Below, in pieces: positions 20,429 to 29,148 of a DNA stretch of 30,289 nt; the stretch's first letter is position 1, and every line of letters begins with the position of its first letter. The notes below the pieces were generated by a model. The model saw only the letters and a program-made list of their open reading frames with translations, ran no database searches and was not told where the DNA came from. The position numbers and the translations under genes were made by a program. The stretch comes from CAZBZG01 sp964496245. GTDB taxonomy: Bacteria; Planctomycetota; SZUA-567. Where the stretch lies: positions 1 through 30,289 of the forward strand of contig CAZBZG010000012.1 in the NCBI GenBank assembly GCA_964496245.1, read 5' to 3'.

Positions 20429-22588
20429 TTACTTGATGTCGAAGTCCGTAACCCCGTCCCAGCCGGCCGGCCGGGCACGTTCGGCCAGGGCCTGGCAGCG
20501 CTGGACGTAGAGCGCGGCCGCGGGTTCTGCGCCGCCCGACGCAGCCACCACCGCTTCGAACAGGCGCCGCGCCCGGTCGAAATCCCCGTCCTGGTAGCAC
20601 GCCAGGGCCTCGGCGAAACGATCGCGCGTCTGGTGCTTCTGTTCGTCTTCGGGCGAGAAGGAGCGGCTGAAGACTTCATACAGGTCGACGTGGTCGTTCT
20701 TGCCCTTGACCCGCACCGCGCCCAGGCGGCGGACGTCGAAGGCGTCGGGGTCCTGCAGTGCCTCCAGCGTGGCCTGGCTGATGATCGTGACCACGCCGAA
20801 GCATTTGGTCAACCCCTCCAGGCGCGCGGCCAGGTTGACCGCGTCGCTGATGACCGTGCCATCCATGCGCTTGGCTTCGCCGACCGTGCCGAGCATCATG
20901 CTTCCGGTGTGGACGCCCACGCCGAAACGGATGGCGTCCAAGCCGCGGCCGGCCCGCTCGCGATTGAGCCCGGCCACGGCCACCCGCATGGCCAGGGCCG
21001 CGCGCACTGCGTCGTCGGCCGCGCGCGGAAAGAGCGCCATGACGCCGTCGCCCAGGTACTTGTCGATGAACCCGCCGCTGTCGCGCACCACCGGGCTGAT
21101 GCGGCCGAGGTAGCTGTTGATGAAATCGAAGTTCTCCTGCGGACTCATCTGTTCGCTCAGGGTGGTGAACGACCGGATGTCCGAGAAGAGGATGGTCATG
21201 GTTCGCTGCACGTTGTCGCCGAGGCGGATGTCGGTGATGTCGGACTTCTCGAGCGAGGCGAGAAAGGCGCGGGGCACGAAGCAGCTGTACGCGTCGCTCA
21301 GCTCGGTCTGCCGCTCGAGCGCGCTCTTGAGATCGCTCTGGGCCTGCGCGATCGACCGGACCATGCGATTGAACGACCCGGCGAGGTACCCGATCTCGTC
21401 CTCGACCTGGACCGGCACCTCGACCCGCAGATCGCCCTCGTTCACCCGGCTCACGCCGCCGAGCAGGCGCTCCATGGGCCGCACCAGGCAGTGGCGGAAG
21501 AAGAGCGGGAAGACCGCCACCACGAACGCGGCCGCGCCCATCAGGATCGCCACGAGCGGCAGGCTCGCCCGGTGCATGTGCGTCCGGTAGGCCCGGTAGG
21601 ACAGCCAGGCCACGTGCCGTTCGCCTGCGAGCTCGTAGGCGAACCCCATGGCGAGTTTGCGGCCCTCGGCTTCCGGGGTGTATCGGAAGACAGGCGTGCG
21701 TGTCACCACGGTCCCGGCCGGCAACCGGCGCTCCAGGGCGGTCCGTTGGCTGTCGAGATAGGCTGCCTCTTTGATCCCGAGCGCGACATTCGCAGCCAGG
21801 CCGAAGACCACGAGCACCGTGCCGAGCGAGATGCCGATCAGCTTGATCATCAGGGTGGTGGGCTCGGCCGCGTGGTTGATGTAGATGACCACGAACGCGA
21901 AGGCCGTGATGATGAAGCCCGTGCCGATGATGTGCCCCACCCAGACCCAGCTCACCCGGCCCACGTAGGCGAGGACGATGGCCGCCACCAGCACGAGCGG
22001 CGCGAAGAAGAGCAGGAAGAGGTCGCGAAGGGCCCGCGTGCGCCGCTCGGGCGGCCGGAGGAGGAGGCCCAGGAGCGAGGGCGTCTCGCCCGCAGTGCGG
22101 CTGAAATGCCGCATCTTGCGCACAAAGACCCCGAACATCCAGAGGATCTCCAGACCGATCACCACGCCCACTTCGGGCGTGTTGAGGTAGACGAAGAGGT
22201 TGCCCTCGAAGTTGTACGTCGGCTCCAGCCCGGCCACGTGGACGAGGTACCACGGGTAGACCACGCACGCAGCCGCCACGCAGACGTAGAAGGCGCGTTG
22301 CGCCTCGCGGGGGAAGGGATTCTCCGGGAATGCGTAGGCGAACTGCACCATGTAGATAGCCGCAAACACAAAAGCGTGGAGCACGCACCAAGCGAGCGTG
22401 GCTTGTCCCGCGTCGATGGTGGAGAAGATAACGAAGAAGCAGAGGAAGACCACGAGCACCCCGCCCAGGAAGCGGATCAGGGCGCGCGTAGCGGGCGTGC
22501 GCTGCCGGTGCCGGCCGAGCAGGCAGAGCATGAACCCCAAGAGCAGGGCCACGCTCAACACGTTGATGGCGAACGACGAGATCAGCAT
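20429..22588 (-). CDS. Membrane-bound class III adenylate cyclase with HAMP and C-terminal TPR-like tail
   Basis: A 719-residue protein. About seven transmembrane segments lie in residues 5-270, resembling the 7TM sensor of bacterial signalling proteins. A further extracytoplasmic loop and TM helix (about 343-365) follow, then a HAMP linker (370-420, RPMERLLGGVSRVNEGDL) and the class III cyclase domain (about 460-640). Catalytic residues: Asp470 (LFSDIRSF) and Asp514 (YLGDG) for metals, Lys510 and Thr578 for adenine recognition (the Lys/Thr pair of class IIIb), Asn585 and Arg589 (VNLAARL) for the transition state. Residues 650-700 (RFAEALACYQDGDFDRARRL) form a TPR-like tail. It should make cAMP in response to an envelope signal. 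Confidence 0.9.
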   Translation of the reverse strand: MLISSFAINVLSVALLLGFMLCLLGRHRQRTPATRALIRFLGGVLVVFLCFFVIFSTIDAGQATLAWCVLHAFVFAAIYMVQFAYAFPENPFPREAQRAFYVCVAAACVVYPWYLVHVAGLEPTYNFEGNLFVYLNTPEVGVVIGLEILWMFGVFVRKMRHFSRTAGETPSLLGLLLRPPERRTRALRDLFLLFFAPLVLVAAIVLAYVGRVSWVWVGHIIGTGFIITAFAFVVIYINHAAEPTTLMIKLIGISLGTVLVVFGLAANVALGIKEAAYLDSQRTALERRLPAGTVVTRTPVFRYTPEAEGRKLAMGFAYELAGERHVAWLSYRAYRTHMHRASLPLVAILMGAAAFVVAVFPLFFRHCLVRPMERLLGGVSRVNEGDLRVEVPVQVEDEIGYLAGSFNRMVRSIAQAQSDLKSALERQTELSDAYSCFVPRAFLASLEKSDITDIRLGDNVQRTMTILFSDIRSFTTLSEQMSPQENFDFINSYLGRISPVVRDSGGFIDKYLGDGVMALFPRAADDAVRAALAMRVAVAGLNRERAGRGLDAIRFGVGVHTGSMMLGTVGEAKRMDGTVISDAVNLAARLEGLTKCFGVVTIISQATLEALQDPDAFDVRRLGAVRVKGKNDHVDLYEVFSRSFSPEDEQKHQTRDRFAEALACYQDGDFDRARRLFEAVVAASGGAEPAAALYVQRCQALAERARPAGWDGVTDFDIK

Positions 22589-22604
22589 GCGGTCTGTTGC
22601 GGTC

Positions 22605-22635
22605 TTGCACTCTCCAACGGGTTTTTGCTATTATA
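22605..22635. promoter_or_regulatory. Back-to-back -10 elements for cyclase and glycosyltransferase
   Basis: The sequence CTATTATAG (22628-22636) reads TATTAT on the plus strand (22629-22634; TTGCAC 18 nt upstream at 22605) and a perfect TATAAT on the minus strand (22635-22630; no clear -35). The two promoters share the same few bases and should interfere. Confidence 0.4.
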
Positions 22636-22663
22636 GATCCCTGTCCCTTCAGAAAAAGAGAAA

Positions 22664-23827
22664 ATGGCCGTCTTCGCACTCGCCCTCCTCACCCTCCTGG
22701 TCGCCAGCCACTTCCTCCTCAAGCTCGGGATCCGCTATTGCGGCCGCGAACAGATCCCCGCCACGCCCCCGGAGACTCCCGCGTCATGGCCCTTCGTGTC
22801 CGTGGTGGTGCCGGCGCGCAACGAAGAGGCCACCATCGGCGCATGCGTCTCGTCGCTCGCACGCCAGTCCTATCCGGCCGACCGCTACGAGGTCATCGTG
22901 GTGGACGACCATTCCGAAGACGCGACCGCGCGCATCGTGAACGAACTGGCGGCGCAGCATCCGCAACTCTCCACCCTTCCGGCGCCACCCCTGCCCGACG
23001 GCTGGACCGGCAAGAACAACGCCTGCGCAGCCGGCGCCGCCAAGGCCCGCGGCACGTGGCTCTGCTGTATCGACGCGGATACCGAGGCCGAGCCTGCGCT
23101 CCTCGAAGCGGCCGTGGCCTTTGCCTTGGCGCGAGAGGCGGACCTCCTCAGCTTCACGCCCCTGCAGCAGGCCGTGTCTGTGAGCGAGCGTCTCTTCCTG
23201 CCCGGCATCTTCACGGCCATCGCCGTGAGCCTCGACTTCCGCGCGGTGAACGATCCGGCCTCCCCGGCTGCGATCGCCAACGGCCAGTTCCTGCTCTTCC
23301 GGCGAAGCGTTTACGAAGAAGTGGGCGGGCACGCGGCTGTGGCGGGCGAGATCATGGAGGACATGGCGTTCGCGCGCCGGATCAAATCTCAGGGTCTGCG
23401 GCTCTACTGGGCCTTTGCCGACCATCTCATGCGCACGCGCATGTACCGCTCAATGTCTGCCATCTGGCAGGGCTTTGCCAAGAACATGAGCGACATCGCC
23501 GACCAATCCGGCAGCCGGGTGGCGGCGGTCGCCAGTGCTGCGCGGTCGATGTTCCTCGCCTGGGCACCGGTCGTGGCGGTCGCGCTTGCGATCGCCTCCT
23601 ATCATCAGTCCGCCGCCCCGCTCCACGCGTGGGCGCTGGGCCTGAGCCTGGGCGCGTGCCTCAGCCTGGCGACCGCCTACGGCGTGGTGCTGCACGCCCT
23701 CCGGGTGCCGCTCTGGTACGTGCCGACGTGGGGGCTGGGCTTCAGCCTGCACGGCATCCTCATCCTCTACAATCTCTGGAACAAGCGGCGGAGGAACCTG
23801 ACATGGAAGGGACGACGGGTCGCGTGA
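22664..23827 (+). CDS. Membrane-associated family 2 glycosyltransferase
   Basis: A 387-residue GT-A glycosyltransferase. N-terminal membrane helix (about 3-22); catalytic domain with SVVVPARNEEATI, nucleotide-binding VVDDHSED, metal-binding CIDADTE and general-base EDMAFARRIK; and two or three C-terminal membrane helices (about 280-375). GWTGKNNACAAGA is typical of the subgroup that includes CrtQ- and HpnI-like enzymes acting on lipid acceptors, so transfer of a sugar to a membrane lipid is the best guess. Start: the ATG follows an AAAGAG element closely. It overlaps the START-domain gene by 25 nt, which supports a shared lipid-linked role. Confidence 0.87.
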   Translation: MAVFALALLTLLVASHFLLKLGIRYCGREQIPATPPETPASWPFVSVVVPARNEEATIGACVSSLARQSYPADRYEVIVVDDHSEDATARIVNELAAQHPQLSTLPAPPLPDGWTGKNNACAAGAAKARGTWLCCIDADTEAEPALLEAAVAFALAREADLLSFTPLQQAVSVSERLFLPGIFTAIAVSLDFRAVNDPASPAAIANGQFLLFRRSVYEEVGGHAAVAGEIMEDMAFARRIKSQGLRLYWAFADHLMRTRMYRSMSAIWQGFAKNMSDIADQSGSRVAAVASAARSMFLAWAPVVAVALAIASYHQSAAPLHAWALGLSLGACLSLATAYGVVLHALRVPLWYVPTWGLGFSLHGILILYNLWNKRRRNLTWKGRRVA

Positions 23828-24564
23828 TCGTCGCACTCCTGCTCTTCGCCTGCGCGCGGCTGCCAGCGGGGGAGGCGACAGCCGAGGCCGATGAACGCGC
23901 GCGCGAGCGAGCGCCGACAGAAACCGACGCGGAAGCCGAACAAGCGAAGGCACCGGCGGACGACGAAGCCGCCTGGGAGAAGGCGATCGACGAAGACGGC
24001 GTCGTCATCCACACGCGCAAGGTCGAGGGCCAGGCCTTCAAGGAGTTCCGCGGCCGCGTGCGCATCAAGGCGTCGCTCACGAGCCTCGTCGCCCTCATCA
24101 CCGACATGCAGGCTGCGCCCGACTGGATCGACACCTGCGTCAAGGGCAAGGTGCTCGAGCAGGTGAGCCCCACCGAGTCCTACACCTACAGCCTCAACAA
24201 TGCGCCCTGGCCCGTGGCCGACCGCGACGCCGTGGTCCACAACAGGATCACCCAGGACCCGGCCACAAGAGCGGTCACCATCACCCAGACGGGCGTGCCT
24301 GATCGCATCCCCAAGACCAAACGCGTGGTGCGGGTCAAGAAGCTCGAGGGCTTCTGGCGCCTCACGCCGAAGGAAGGCGGCACGGTCGAGGTGACCTACC
24401 AGGTGCTGAACGACCCGGGCGGCAACCTGCCCGCGTGGCTGGTCAACGCCACGGCCACCAGCCAGCCCTTCAAAACCCTCAAGAACATGCGCACCGTGGT
24501 CCAGCGCGAGAAGTACCAGCACGCGGAACTCGACTTCGTCGACGAACCGGCGGCGAAGGAGTAG
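23803..24564 (+). CDS. Exported START-domain lipid-binding protein
   Basis: A 253-residue protein with a hydrophobic N-terminus (VIVALLLFACARLPAG). LFAC17 is a possible lipobox, otherwise cleavage near residue 23. A charged Ala/Glu-rich linker (24-55) leads to a START/SRPBCC domain (about 58-235) with DEDGVVIHTRKVEGQAFKEF, MQAAPDWIDTCVKGKVLEQV, PWPVADRDAVVHNRI and NPPG-like NDPGGNLPAWLVN. START domains bind a lipid in a deep cavity. GGAGGA is 7 nt before the ATG, which lies inside the glycosyltransferase gene (25-nt overlap). The pair may modify and carry a lipid in the envelope; this is inferred. Confidence 0.85.
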   Translation: MEGTTGRVIVALLLFACARLPAGEATAEADERARERAPTETDAEAEQAKAPADDEAAWEKAIDEDGVVIHTRKVEGQAFKEFRGRVRIKASLTSLVALITDMQAAPDWIDTCVKGKVLEQVSPTESYTYSLNNAPWPVADRDAVVHNRITQDPATRAVTITQTGVPDRIPKTKRVVRVKKLEGFWRLTPKEGGTVEVTYQVLNDPGGNLPAWLVNATATSQPFKTLKNMRTVVQREKYQHAELDFVDEPAAKE

Positions 24565-24609
24565 CGCCCGAAGCGCAGACGGGCTTCTGTGCATCCGGAA
24601 GCCATGGAC

Positions 24610-24996
24610 GGAAAGGCAAGGCATCCACGCGACCAAGATCCTGCTCGACACAGACTTGGGCACGGACGCGGATGACGCGGTCTGCCTGGCGTATCTGCTC
24701 CACCAACGGGCCTGCGAACTCCTGGCCGTGACCACGGTGGGCGCGGAGGCGCCCGTGCGCACGCAGCTCGCCGAAATGCTCTGCCGCCACTTCGGCCGTC
24801 CCGAGATTCCCATTGCCGCGGGCGGATCGGCGTCCGGCTCTACAGCCATGATCTGGAACGGGGATTCCCCCTGGACGGTGACCAGGTCACGGGCGCCACA
24901 ACCTTCACCCCGGATCCGGACGGCCCCCACGCCCTGGCCCGGGACGGGGACAAGCCGGCGTTTCTGGCGCATCTCTTTGATGTGCTGGGAGCGTGA
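24610..24996 (+). pseudogene. Decayed nucleoside hydrolase gene
   Basis: The first frame reads KILLDTDLGTDADDAVCLAY, LLHQRACELLAVTTVGAEAP and RPEIPIAAGG, the N-terminal calcium/ribose site of inosine-uridine-preferring nucleoside hydrolases (DxDxxxDD). After about residue 70 that frame loses similarity. A second frame from about 24859 reads RGFPLDGDQVTGATTFTPDP, then LARDGDKPAFLAHLFDVLGA and TGA at 24994-24996, a family-like C-terminus. About 200 central residues are missing and the frame changes. No ATG begins the first part (TTG at 24656 is too late). Lengths of intact relatives are about 300-330 residues. Confidence 0.65.
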
Positions 24997-25096
24997 GACC
25001 ACGACCCGCCTGAACCCCGAGGCCGGTTGTCGACCGCGGGGTGGACAGGAGCAAGGAAACGGATACGGTTGACGTGGGAGCCTGAGCAACCGAGGG

Positions 25097-25186
25097 AGGA
25101 CAACCAGGCGTGTGCGCCAGACCGCAGGCGGGCACAAGAAGCCAGACTTCCGCTGGGGGTACCTCGACTACCTGTACGACGACTGA
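25097..25186 (+). pseudogene. Orphan C-terminal gene fragment, family unknown
   Basis: A short plus-strand frame reads RQTAGGHKKPDFRWGYLDYL then YDD and TGA at 25184-25186. The aromatic-rich, protein-like composition suggests the tail of a lost gene; I do not recognise the family. Nothing else is visible between 24997 and the start at 25202. Confidence 0.3.
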
Positions 25187-25201
25187 GGCTTTGCCCGGCT
25201 C

Positions 25202-27283
25202 ATGACCGCCACGCCCCGAAAACTCTTTGTCTCACCGCTGGGCAACGACCGCTGGTCCGGCCGGCACCCGGATGCGAATGCCGCGCAGACCGACGGGCCG
25301 GTCGCGACCCTGGGCGAAGCCCGCGACCGGCTGCGCGCAAAGAGGCACCGCAGCCGTACGATCGTCGAGATACGCGGCGGCGTCTACCCCCTGGCCGAGC
25401 CCCTGCGCTTCACGGCCAAGGATGGAGGCCGCAAGGGAGCGCCGGTCGTCTATCGCGCGTACCGCAGGGAGACGCCGGTTCTGGATGGGGGCCGCGCGAT
25501 CACGGGCTGGGAACCCGTAGCCGACGATCCCGCGGCCGTGGCCCCGGCTGCGCGCGGCAAGCTGTGGGTTGCTGCGATTCCCAAGGGCTGGATGTTCCAC
25601 CAGCTCTACGTCAACGGCCGCGAACAGCCGCGGTCAACGTCCGCGACCGATGCCGACTGGGAACGCTGGCCGCGCGCCCCGCTCGGCAAGCGCGAGGACG
25701 AACTGCGATGTCCGCCTGGCACGCTGCCGGCAACGGATCGCGCGGCCTGCGCCATTCTCAACTTCCTGCCCACGCCCTACACGTTCTGGTCGAACGCCCT
25801 CGCACCGGTCCGGCGCGTGCAGGCGGATAGGGGGCGCCTGCGCTTCGCCCCCGTCCAGCTGCACCGGCCCGAGGTGCTCAAGGAGATCCCCTTCCGCCTG
25901 GAGAACCTGCGCTCCGGCATCACTGCGCCAGGCCAGTGGTTCGTGGACCACCGGCGGGGGCGTGTCTATCTGTGGCCGCCGCATGACCAGAACCCGAACG
26001 ACGCCTGGGTGGCGGCGCCGTGGCTGTCGTCCGGTGTGGAGGTCGCGGGCACGGCAAACGAGCCGGTCTGCCACCTGCAGCTCAAGGGGCTGACCGTGGT
26101 GCGCACCGCCCTGCCGCGCCTGGCATGGGACCGGCCGCAGCAGGCCTTTGGCGCGGCCGGTGCGGCGGTCCACCTGACCGGCGTGGAGCACTGCTGCGTC
26201 GCGTCCTGCACGCTCCGGCACCTCAGCGGCAATGCCGTGCGCATGAGCGGGCACGCCCGGCGCAACCAGATCCACGACTGCACGATCGCCGAGATCGGCG
26301 GGGCGGGCATCGGCCTGGGCGGCGGCCTCAAGGACCCCGAAGCGCCGTGCGCCCACAACCGCGTCACCCGGAACCACATCCACCACTGCGGCACGCTCTA
26401 CTGGCACAGTTCGGCGATCGCAGGCGGCTTGTCCGAGAAGACGGTCATCCGCCACAACGAGATCCACGACATGCCCTATGTGGCCATCTCGACCAGCGGC
26501 CAGCGGCACCGCTGGTTCGCCGGGTGGCCGCGCCGCCGCGAGGACCTGATCGCGTTCTGGAGGGAGCACGGCCAAGGCGACCCCACCATCGTCAAGGTCA
26601 AAGCGTTCCTGCCGGGATACAACCGCATCGAATTCAACCGGGTCGAACGCGTCATGCTTCGGCTCGACGACGGCGCGGCCATCTACTGCCACGCCGGACA
26701 TCACAACGTGGTGCGCAACAACTTCGTCTGCTGCACGCCCCGGGACGGGTCGCACGGCCTGTACTTCGACGACGAGGAGTCGTTCTCGCTCATGGAGGGA
26801 AACATCGTCCTCCGCTGTCCGGACCGCAGACATGTCAAGCGGGGCAGCGCCCTGCACATCCACAACAACGCAGCCAACACCATCCGCAACAACGTGTTCG
26901 TGGGCGGCGACGTCCTGTTCACCTTTCCGAACAGCTACGGCGGCCACACGGTCGAGCGGAACGTCTTCGTCTTCAGCAACCGCTGCCGTCTGCGCTCGCA
27001 TCCGACCCCTGTGGTGGGGCCCGGGGACGGACGGCGCCAGGACGGCTGGAGCTGCGGCCCGTCCGTCATGGACGGCAACCTCTACTGGTCATCCAAAGGG
27101 GCGGGACCGGCCGAGCGGCTGGTGGCCGAACTCCGGCGTCTCGGCCATGCCGAACACGCGCTGGTCGTTGATCCCGAGCTGGGGGATCTTGAGACTACGC
27201 CCCGCGTGGCGCCGGGCGCGGGCCCGCTCCAGGCCATCGGCTTCCAGCCCATCGACCTCACGGCCGTGGGCCGCGGTCCGTGA
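25202..27283 (+). CDS. Right-handed beta-helix protein, GH141/GH120-like, no signal peptide
   Basis: A 693-residue parallel beta-helix protein. The N-terminal LFVSPLGNDRWSGRHPD, GPVATLGEARDRLR and IVEIRGGVYPLAEPLRF are typical of GH141/GH120-type glycosidases and related pectin- or fucan-active proteins. Repeating helix coils follow (about 300-620), each with short N/H/I-rich turns such as NRVTRNHIHHCG, TVIRHNEIHDMPYVAIS, NVVRNNFVCC and NTIRNNVFVGGDV. Proposed activity: hydrolysis of a fucose-, xylose- or uronate-containing oligosaccharide. No signal peptide is visible at the chosen ATG, so the enzyme should be cytosolic. The ribosome-binding site is weak (GAGG 12 nt upstream). It is convergent with a sulfatase 62 nt downstream. 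Confidence 0.82.
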   Translation: MTATPRKLFVSPLGNDRWSGRHPDANAAQTDGPVATLGEARDRLRAKRHRSRTIVEIRGGVYPLAEPLRFTAKDGGRKGAPVVYRAYRRETPVLDGGRAITGWEPVADDPAAVAPAARGKLWVAAIPKGWMFHQLYVNGREQPRSTSATDADWERWPRAPLGKREDELRCPPGTLPATDRAACAILNFLPTPYTFWSNALAPVRRVQADRGRLRFAPVQLHRPEVLKEIPFRLENLRSGITAPGQWFVDHRRGRVYLWPPHDQNPNDAWVAAPWLSSGVEVAGTANEPVCHLQLKGLTVVRTALPRLAWDRPQQAFGAAGAAVHLTGVEHCCVASCTLRHLSGNAVRMSGHARRNQIHDCTIAEIGGAGIGLGGGLKDPEAPCAHNRVTRNHIHHCGTLYWHSSAIAGGLSEKTVIRHNEIHDMPYVAISTSGQRHRWFAGWPRRREDLIAFWREHGQGDPTIVKVKAFLPGYNRIEFNRVERVMLRLDDGAAIYCHAGHHNVVRNNFVCCTPRDGSHGLYFDDEESFSLMEGNIVLRCPDRRHVKRGSALHIHNNAANTIRNNVFVGGDVLFTFPNSYGGHTVERNVFVFSNRCRLRSHPTPVVGPGDGRRQDGWSCGPSVMDGNLYWSSKGAGPAERLVAELRRLGHAEHALVVDPELGDLETTPRVAPGAGPLQAIGFQPIDLTAVGRGP

Positions 27284-27345
27284 CCGTCAGGTGATTCGAG
27301 AGGCAACCGGCAGGAACGCCGTCGCGCGGAGGCGGCCAGCCGTTT

Positions 27346-28818
27346 TCACACCTTGCGCGAATCCTGCTGGTGGGGCATGACGTCGCCGGTCCTCATGAAG
27401 TGGTCGAGGAGCCGTCGTTCCATCTGGCGCTCGACCTTGGCGGTTTCGGGGCTTCCGCTGAGGTTGCAGGTCTCGCCCGGATCCGCCTCCAGATCGTAGA
27501 GCTCGTGGTGGTCGACGTACCCGCGGCGGATGTACTTGTGCGTCTGGGTCCGGCAGGTGATGGCGTAGCTCCCTGCGTCGTGGGCGGGAAGCGCGCACTG
27601 CGACTGCACGCCGTAGAACGACTCGGGGTCCATGGCCTTGACGTCCAGGTTCTTGAAATGCGCTTCGCCCGCGCGCGCCCCGACCTCGGCAAAGACGGCG
27701 TCACGAATCTCGCTGTTGTCGCCGGCGAAGCTCCGGCGGAGGCTGCGGCCGTAGGAGCTGTACTGCGGGTCGATCTCGAGCAGGTCGTAGATCGTGGCGG
27801 TCACGTCCACGAGCTCGGTCAGGTGCGTGCGCACGCCCGGCTCCACGGGCACGCCGGCGTGGGGCTTGATGACGAGCGGGCTTCGGATCAACGCGTCCTG
27901 GAGCGAACCGTGGGTCTTCTCGGGAAGATCGTAATCCCCGGCAAAGTCGCCGTGGTCGGAGAAGAAGAGGATGAGCGTGTCGTCGTAGAGCCCTTCGTCC
28001 ACGAGCGCATCGATCACCTGGCCGAAGAGGAAGTCGATCTTCGTGCACATGCCGTAGTAGATGCGCTTGATGTCGGTCCAGTCCTCGTGCGTGAGGCCGC
28101 TCGTGCGATAGCCTTCCCGCAGGCGGTCGAGCATGGGCAGGTTCCGCTCAGGGACCGGCAGCCGCGGCGGGAGCTTGCCCGGATCGATCATGTTGTAGAA
28201 GTCTTCCTCAATGTGGTAGGGCGGATGAGGGAAGGACAGCGGGAGGAAGAGACAGAACGGCGCCTTCTCCCGGGCCGCCTGCGACCGGAGGAAGTCGACC
28301 GCTCCCTGGGTATGGCACCGGTCCCGGTCCTTCCACAGCGGGCCGGTACCTTCGCGCGTGGCCACGCCCCGGTAGAAGACCCGGTAGCGCCGGTCGTCCT
28401 TGCCCACCGGCGGGTCGGGCATGTGGTATTCAGCGAACGGATGTTCGCACCGGTACTTGGTGTCGCAGTACTTCCGATAGTCCTCCCACGTCTCGACCGC
28501 GTACAGGTCGTTCTTCCCGCCCCACCAGACGTGGTACCCTTCCCCCCGCAGCACGGAGAAGAGGCTGGGCTCGTGGGGTTTCAGCATGTTCTTCATGGAC
28601 CGGTGCCCGCAGGTGTGCGGATACCAGCCGGTCATGAACGAGCAGCGGCTCGGCGTGCAGACCGGGTTCTGCGCAAACGCATTGGCATACGACACGCCGC
28701 CGTTCCGCAGAATTGCATCGAGATTGGGGGTGACCGCGCCCGCGTTGCCGAGGTGCCCGACCACGTCGCCGCGGTAGGAGTCGGGGTTGAAGATGAGGAT
28801 GTTGGGGCGAGATTGCAT
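27346..28818 (-). CDS. Formylglycine-dependent sulfatase, no signal peptide
   Basis: A 490-residue type I sulfatase. CTPSR at 54-58 (Cys54 is the formylglycine precursor) is followed by CSFMTGWYPH. The first metal site reads FNPDSYRGD, where the usual Asp-Asp is Asp-Ser. FFSDHGDFAGDYDLPEKTHG supplies the second Asp/His pair, and C-terminal HELYDLEADPGETCNLSG is the usual closing motif. It differs strongly from the sulfatase at 13023, so a different sulfate ester is likely. The frame extends to 29412, but the ATG at 28818 has AGGAG 9 nt upstream and starts directly on the core strand; no signal peptide is seen. Confidence 0.93.
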   Translation of the reverse strand: MQSRPNILIFNPDSYRGDVVGHLGNAGAVTPNLDAILRNGGVSYANAFAQNPVCTPSRCSFMTGWYPHTCGHRSMKNMLKPHEPSLFSVLRGEGYHVWWGGKNDLYAVETWEDYRKYCDTKYRCEHPFAEYHMPDPPVGKDDRRYRVFYRGVATREGTGPLWKDRDRCHTQGAVDFLRSQAAREKAPFCLFLPLSFPHPPYHIEEDFYNMIDPGKLPPRLPVPERNLPMLDRLREGYRTSGLTHEDWTDIKRIYYGMCTKIDFLFGQVIDALVDEGLYDDTLILFFSDHGDFAGDYDLPEKTHGSLQDALIRSPLVIKPHAGVPVEPGVRTHLTELVDVTATIYDLLEIDPQYSSYGRSLRRSFAGDNSEIRDAVFAEVGARAGEAHFKNLDVKAMDPESFYGVQSQCALPAHDAGSYAITCRTQTHKYIRRGYVDHHELYDLEADPGETCNLSGSPETAKVERQMERRLLDHFMRTGDVMPHQQDSRKV

Positions 28819-28891
28819 TGCGTCCTTCTCCTGGAGATCCGGACACGGCGACCTGCAAGGCGCTCGTGGCGGGGAGCCGCGCAGGCCAATG

Positions 28892-28920
28892 AGGATAAGG
28901 ACCGCAAGACGTCCCGTCAA
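28892..28920 (-). promoter_or_regulatory. Candidate promoter for the sulfatase at 28818
   Basis: Minus strand TTGACG (28920-28915; 5 of 6), 17-nt spacer, TATCCT (28897-28892; 4 of 6). The predicted start is near 28885, with a leader of about 67 nt. Confidence 0.45.
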
Positions 28921-29003
28921 TGCATTCGCGGCCGGTTGCTGCCGCGCTCGAGCCGCGCAATGCCGTGGCCGCCCGGCTGGGAACGGCGCGTGATTTTCCG
29001 CTG

Positions 29004-29032
29004 TTGACCGCTGAAATCTCTTGTGATAGCCT
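29004..29032 (+). promoter_or_regulatory. Candidate promoter for the FHA-domain gene
   Basis: TTGACC (29004-29009; 5 of 6), 17-nt spacer, TAGCCT (29027-29032; 3 of 6) with a TGA extension. It lies in the 330-nt divergent gap 28819-29148, which holds no other recognisable feature apart from the opposing promoter. Confidence 0.3.
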
Positions 29033-29148
29033 GCTGTAGCACTGGTCGTTGTCCCATGCTGCTGCCGGCAGAGCCATCCCCGCAGCCAACAGACCTTGCA
29101 AGAGCCTGAAAGCGACAGGGCGAAGGTAGAGTCCTGGGAATCCCTGCT

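Noticed and set aside
20267..22636. 789-codon plus-strand open frame opposite the cyclase
   Set aside because: It is His/Asp/Glu-rich shadow sequence; the cyclase on the other strand has complete catalytic motifs.
27370..29007. 545-codon plus-strand open frame opposite the second sulfatase
   Set aside because: The sulfatase motifs on the minus strand are unmistakable; the opposite frame has none.
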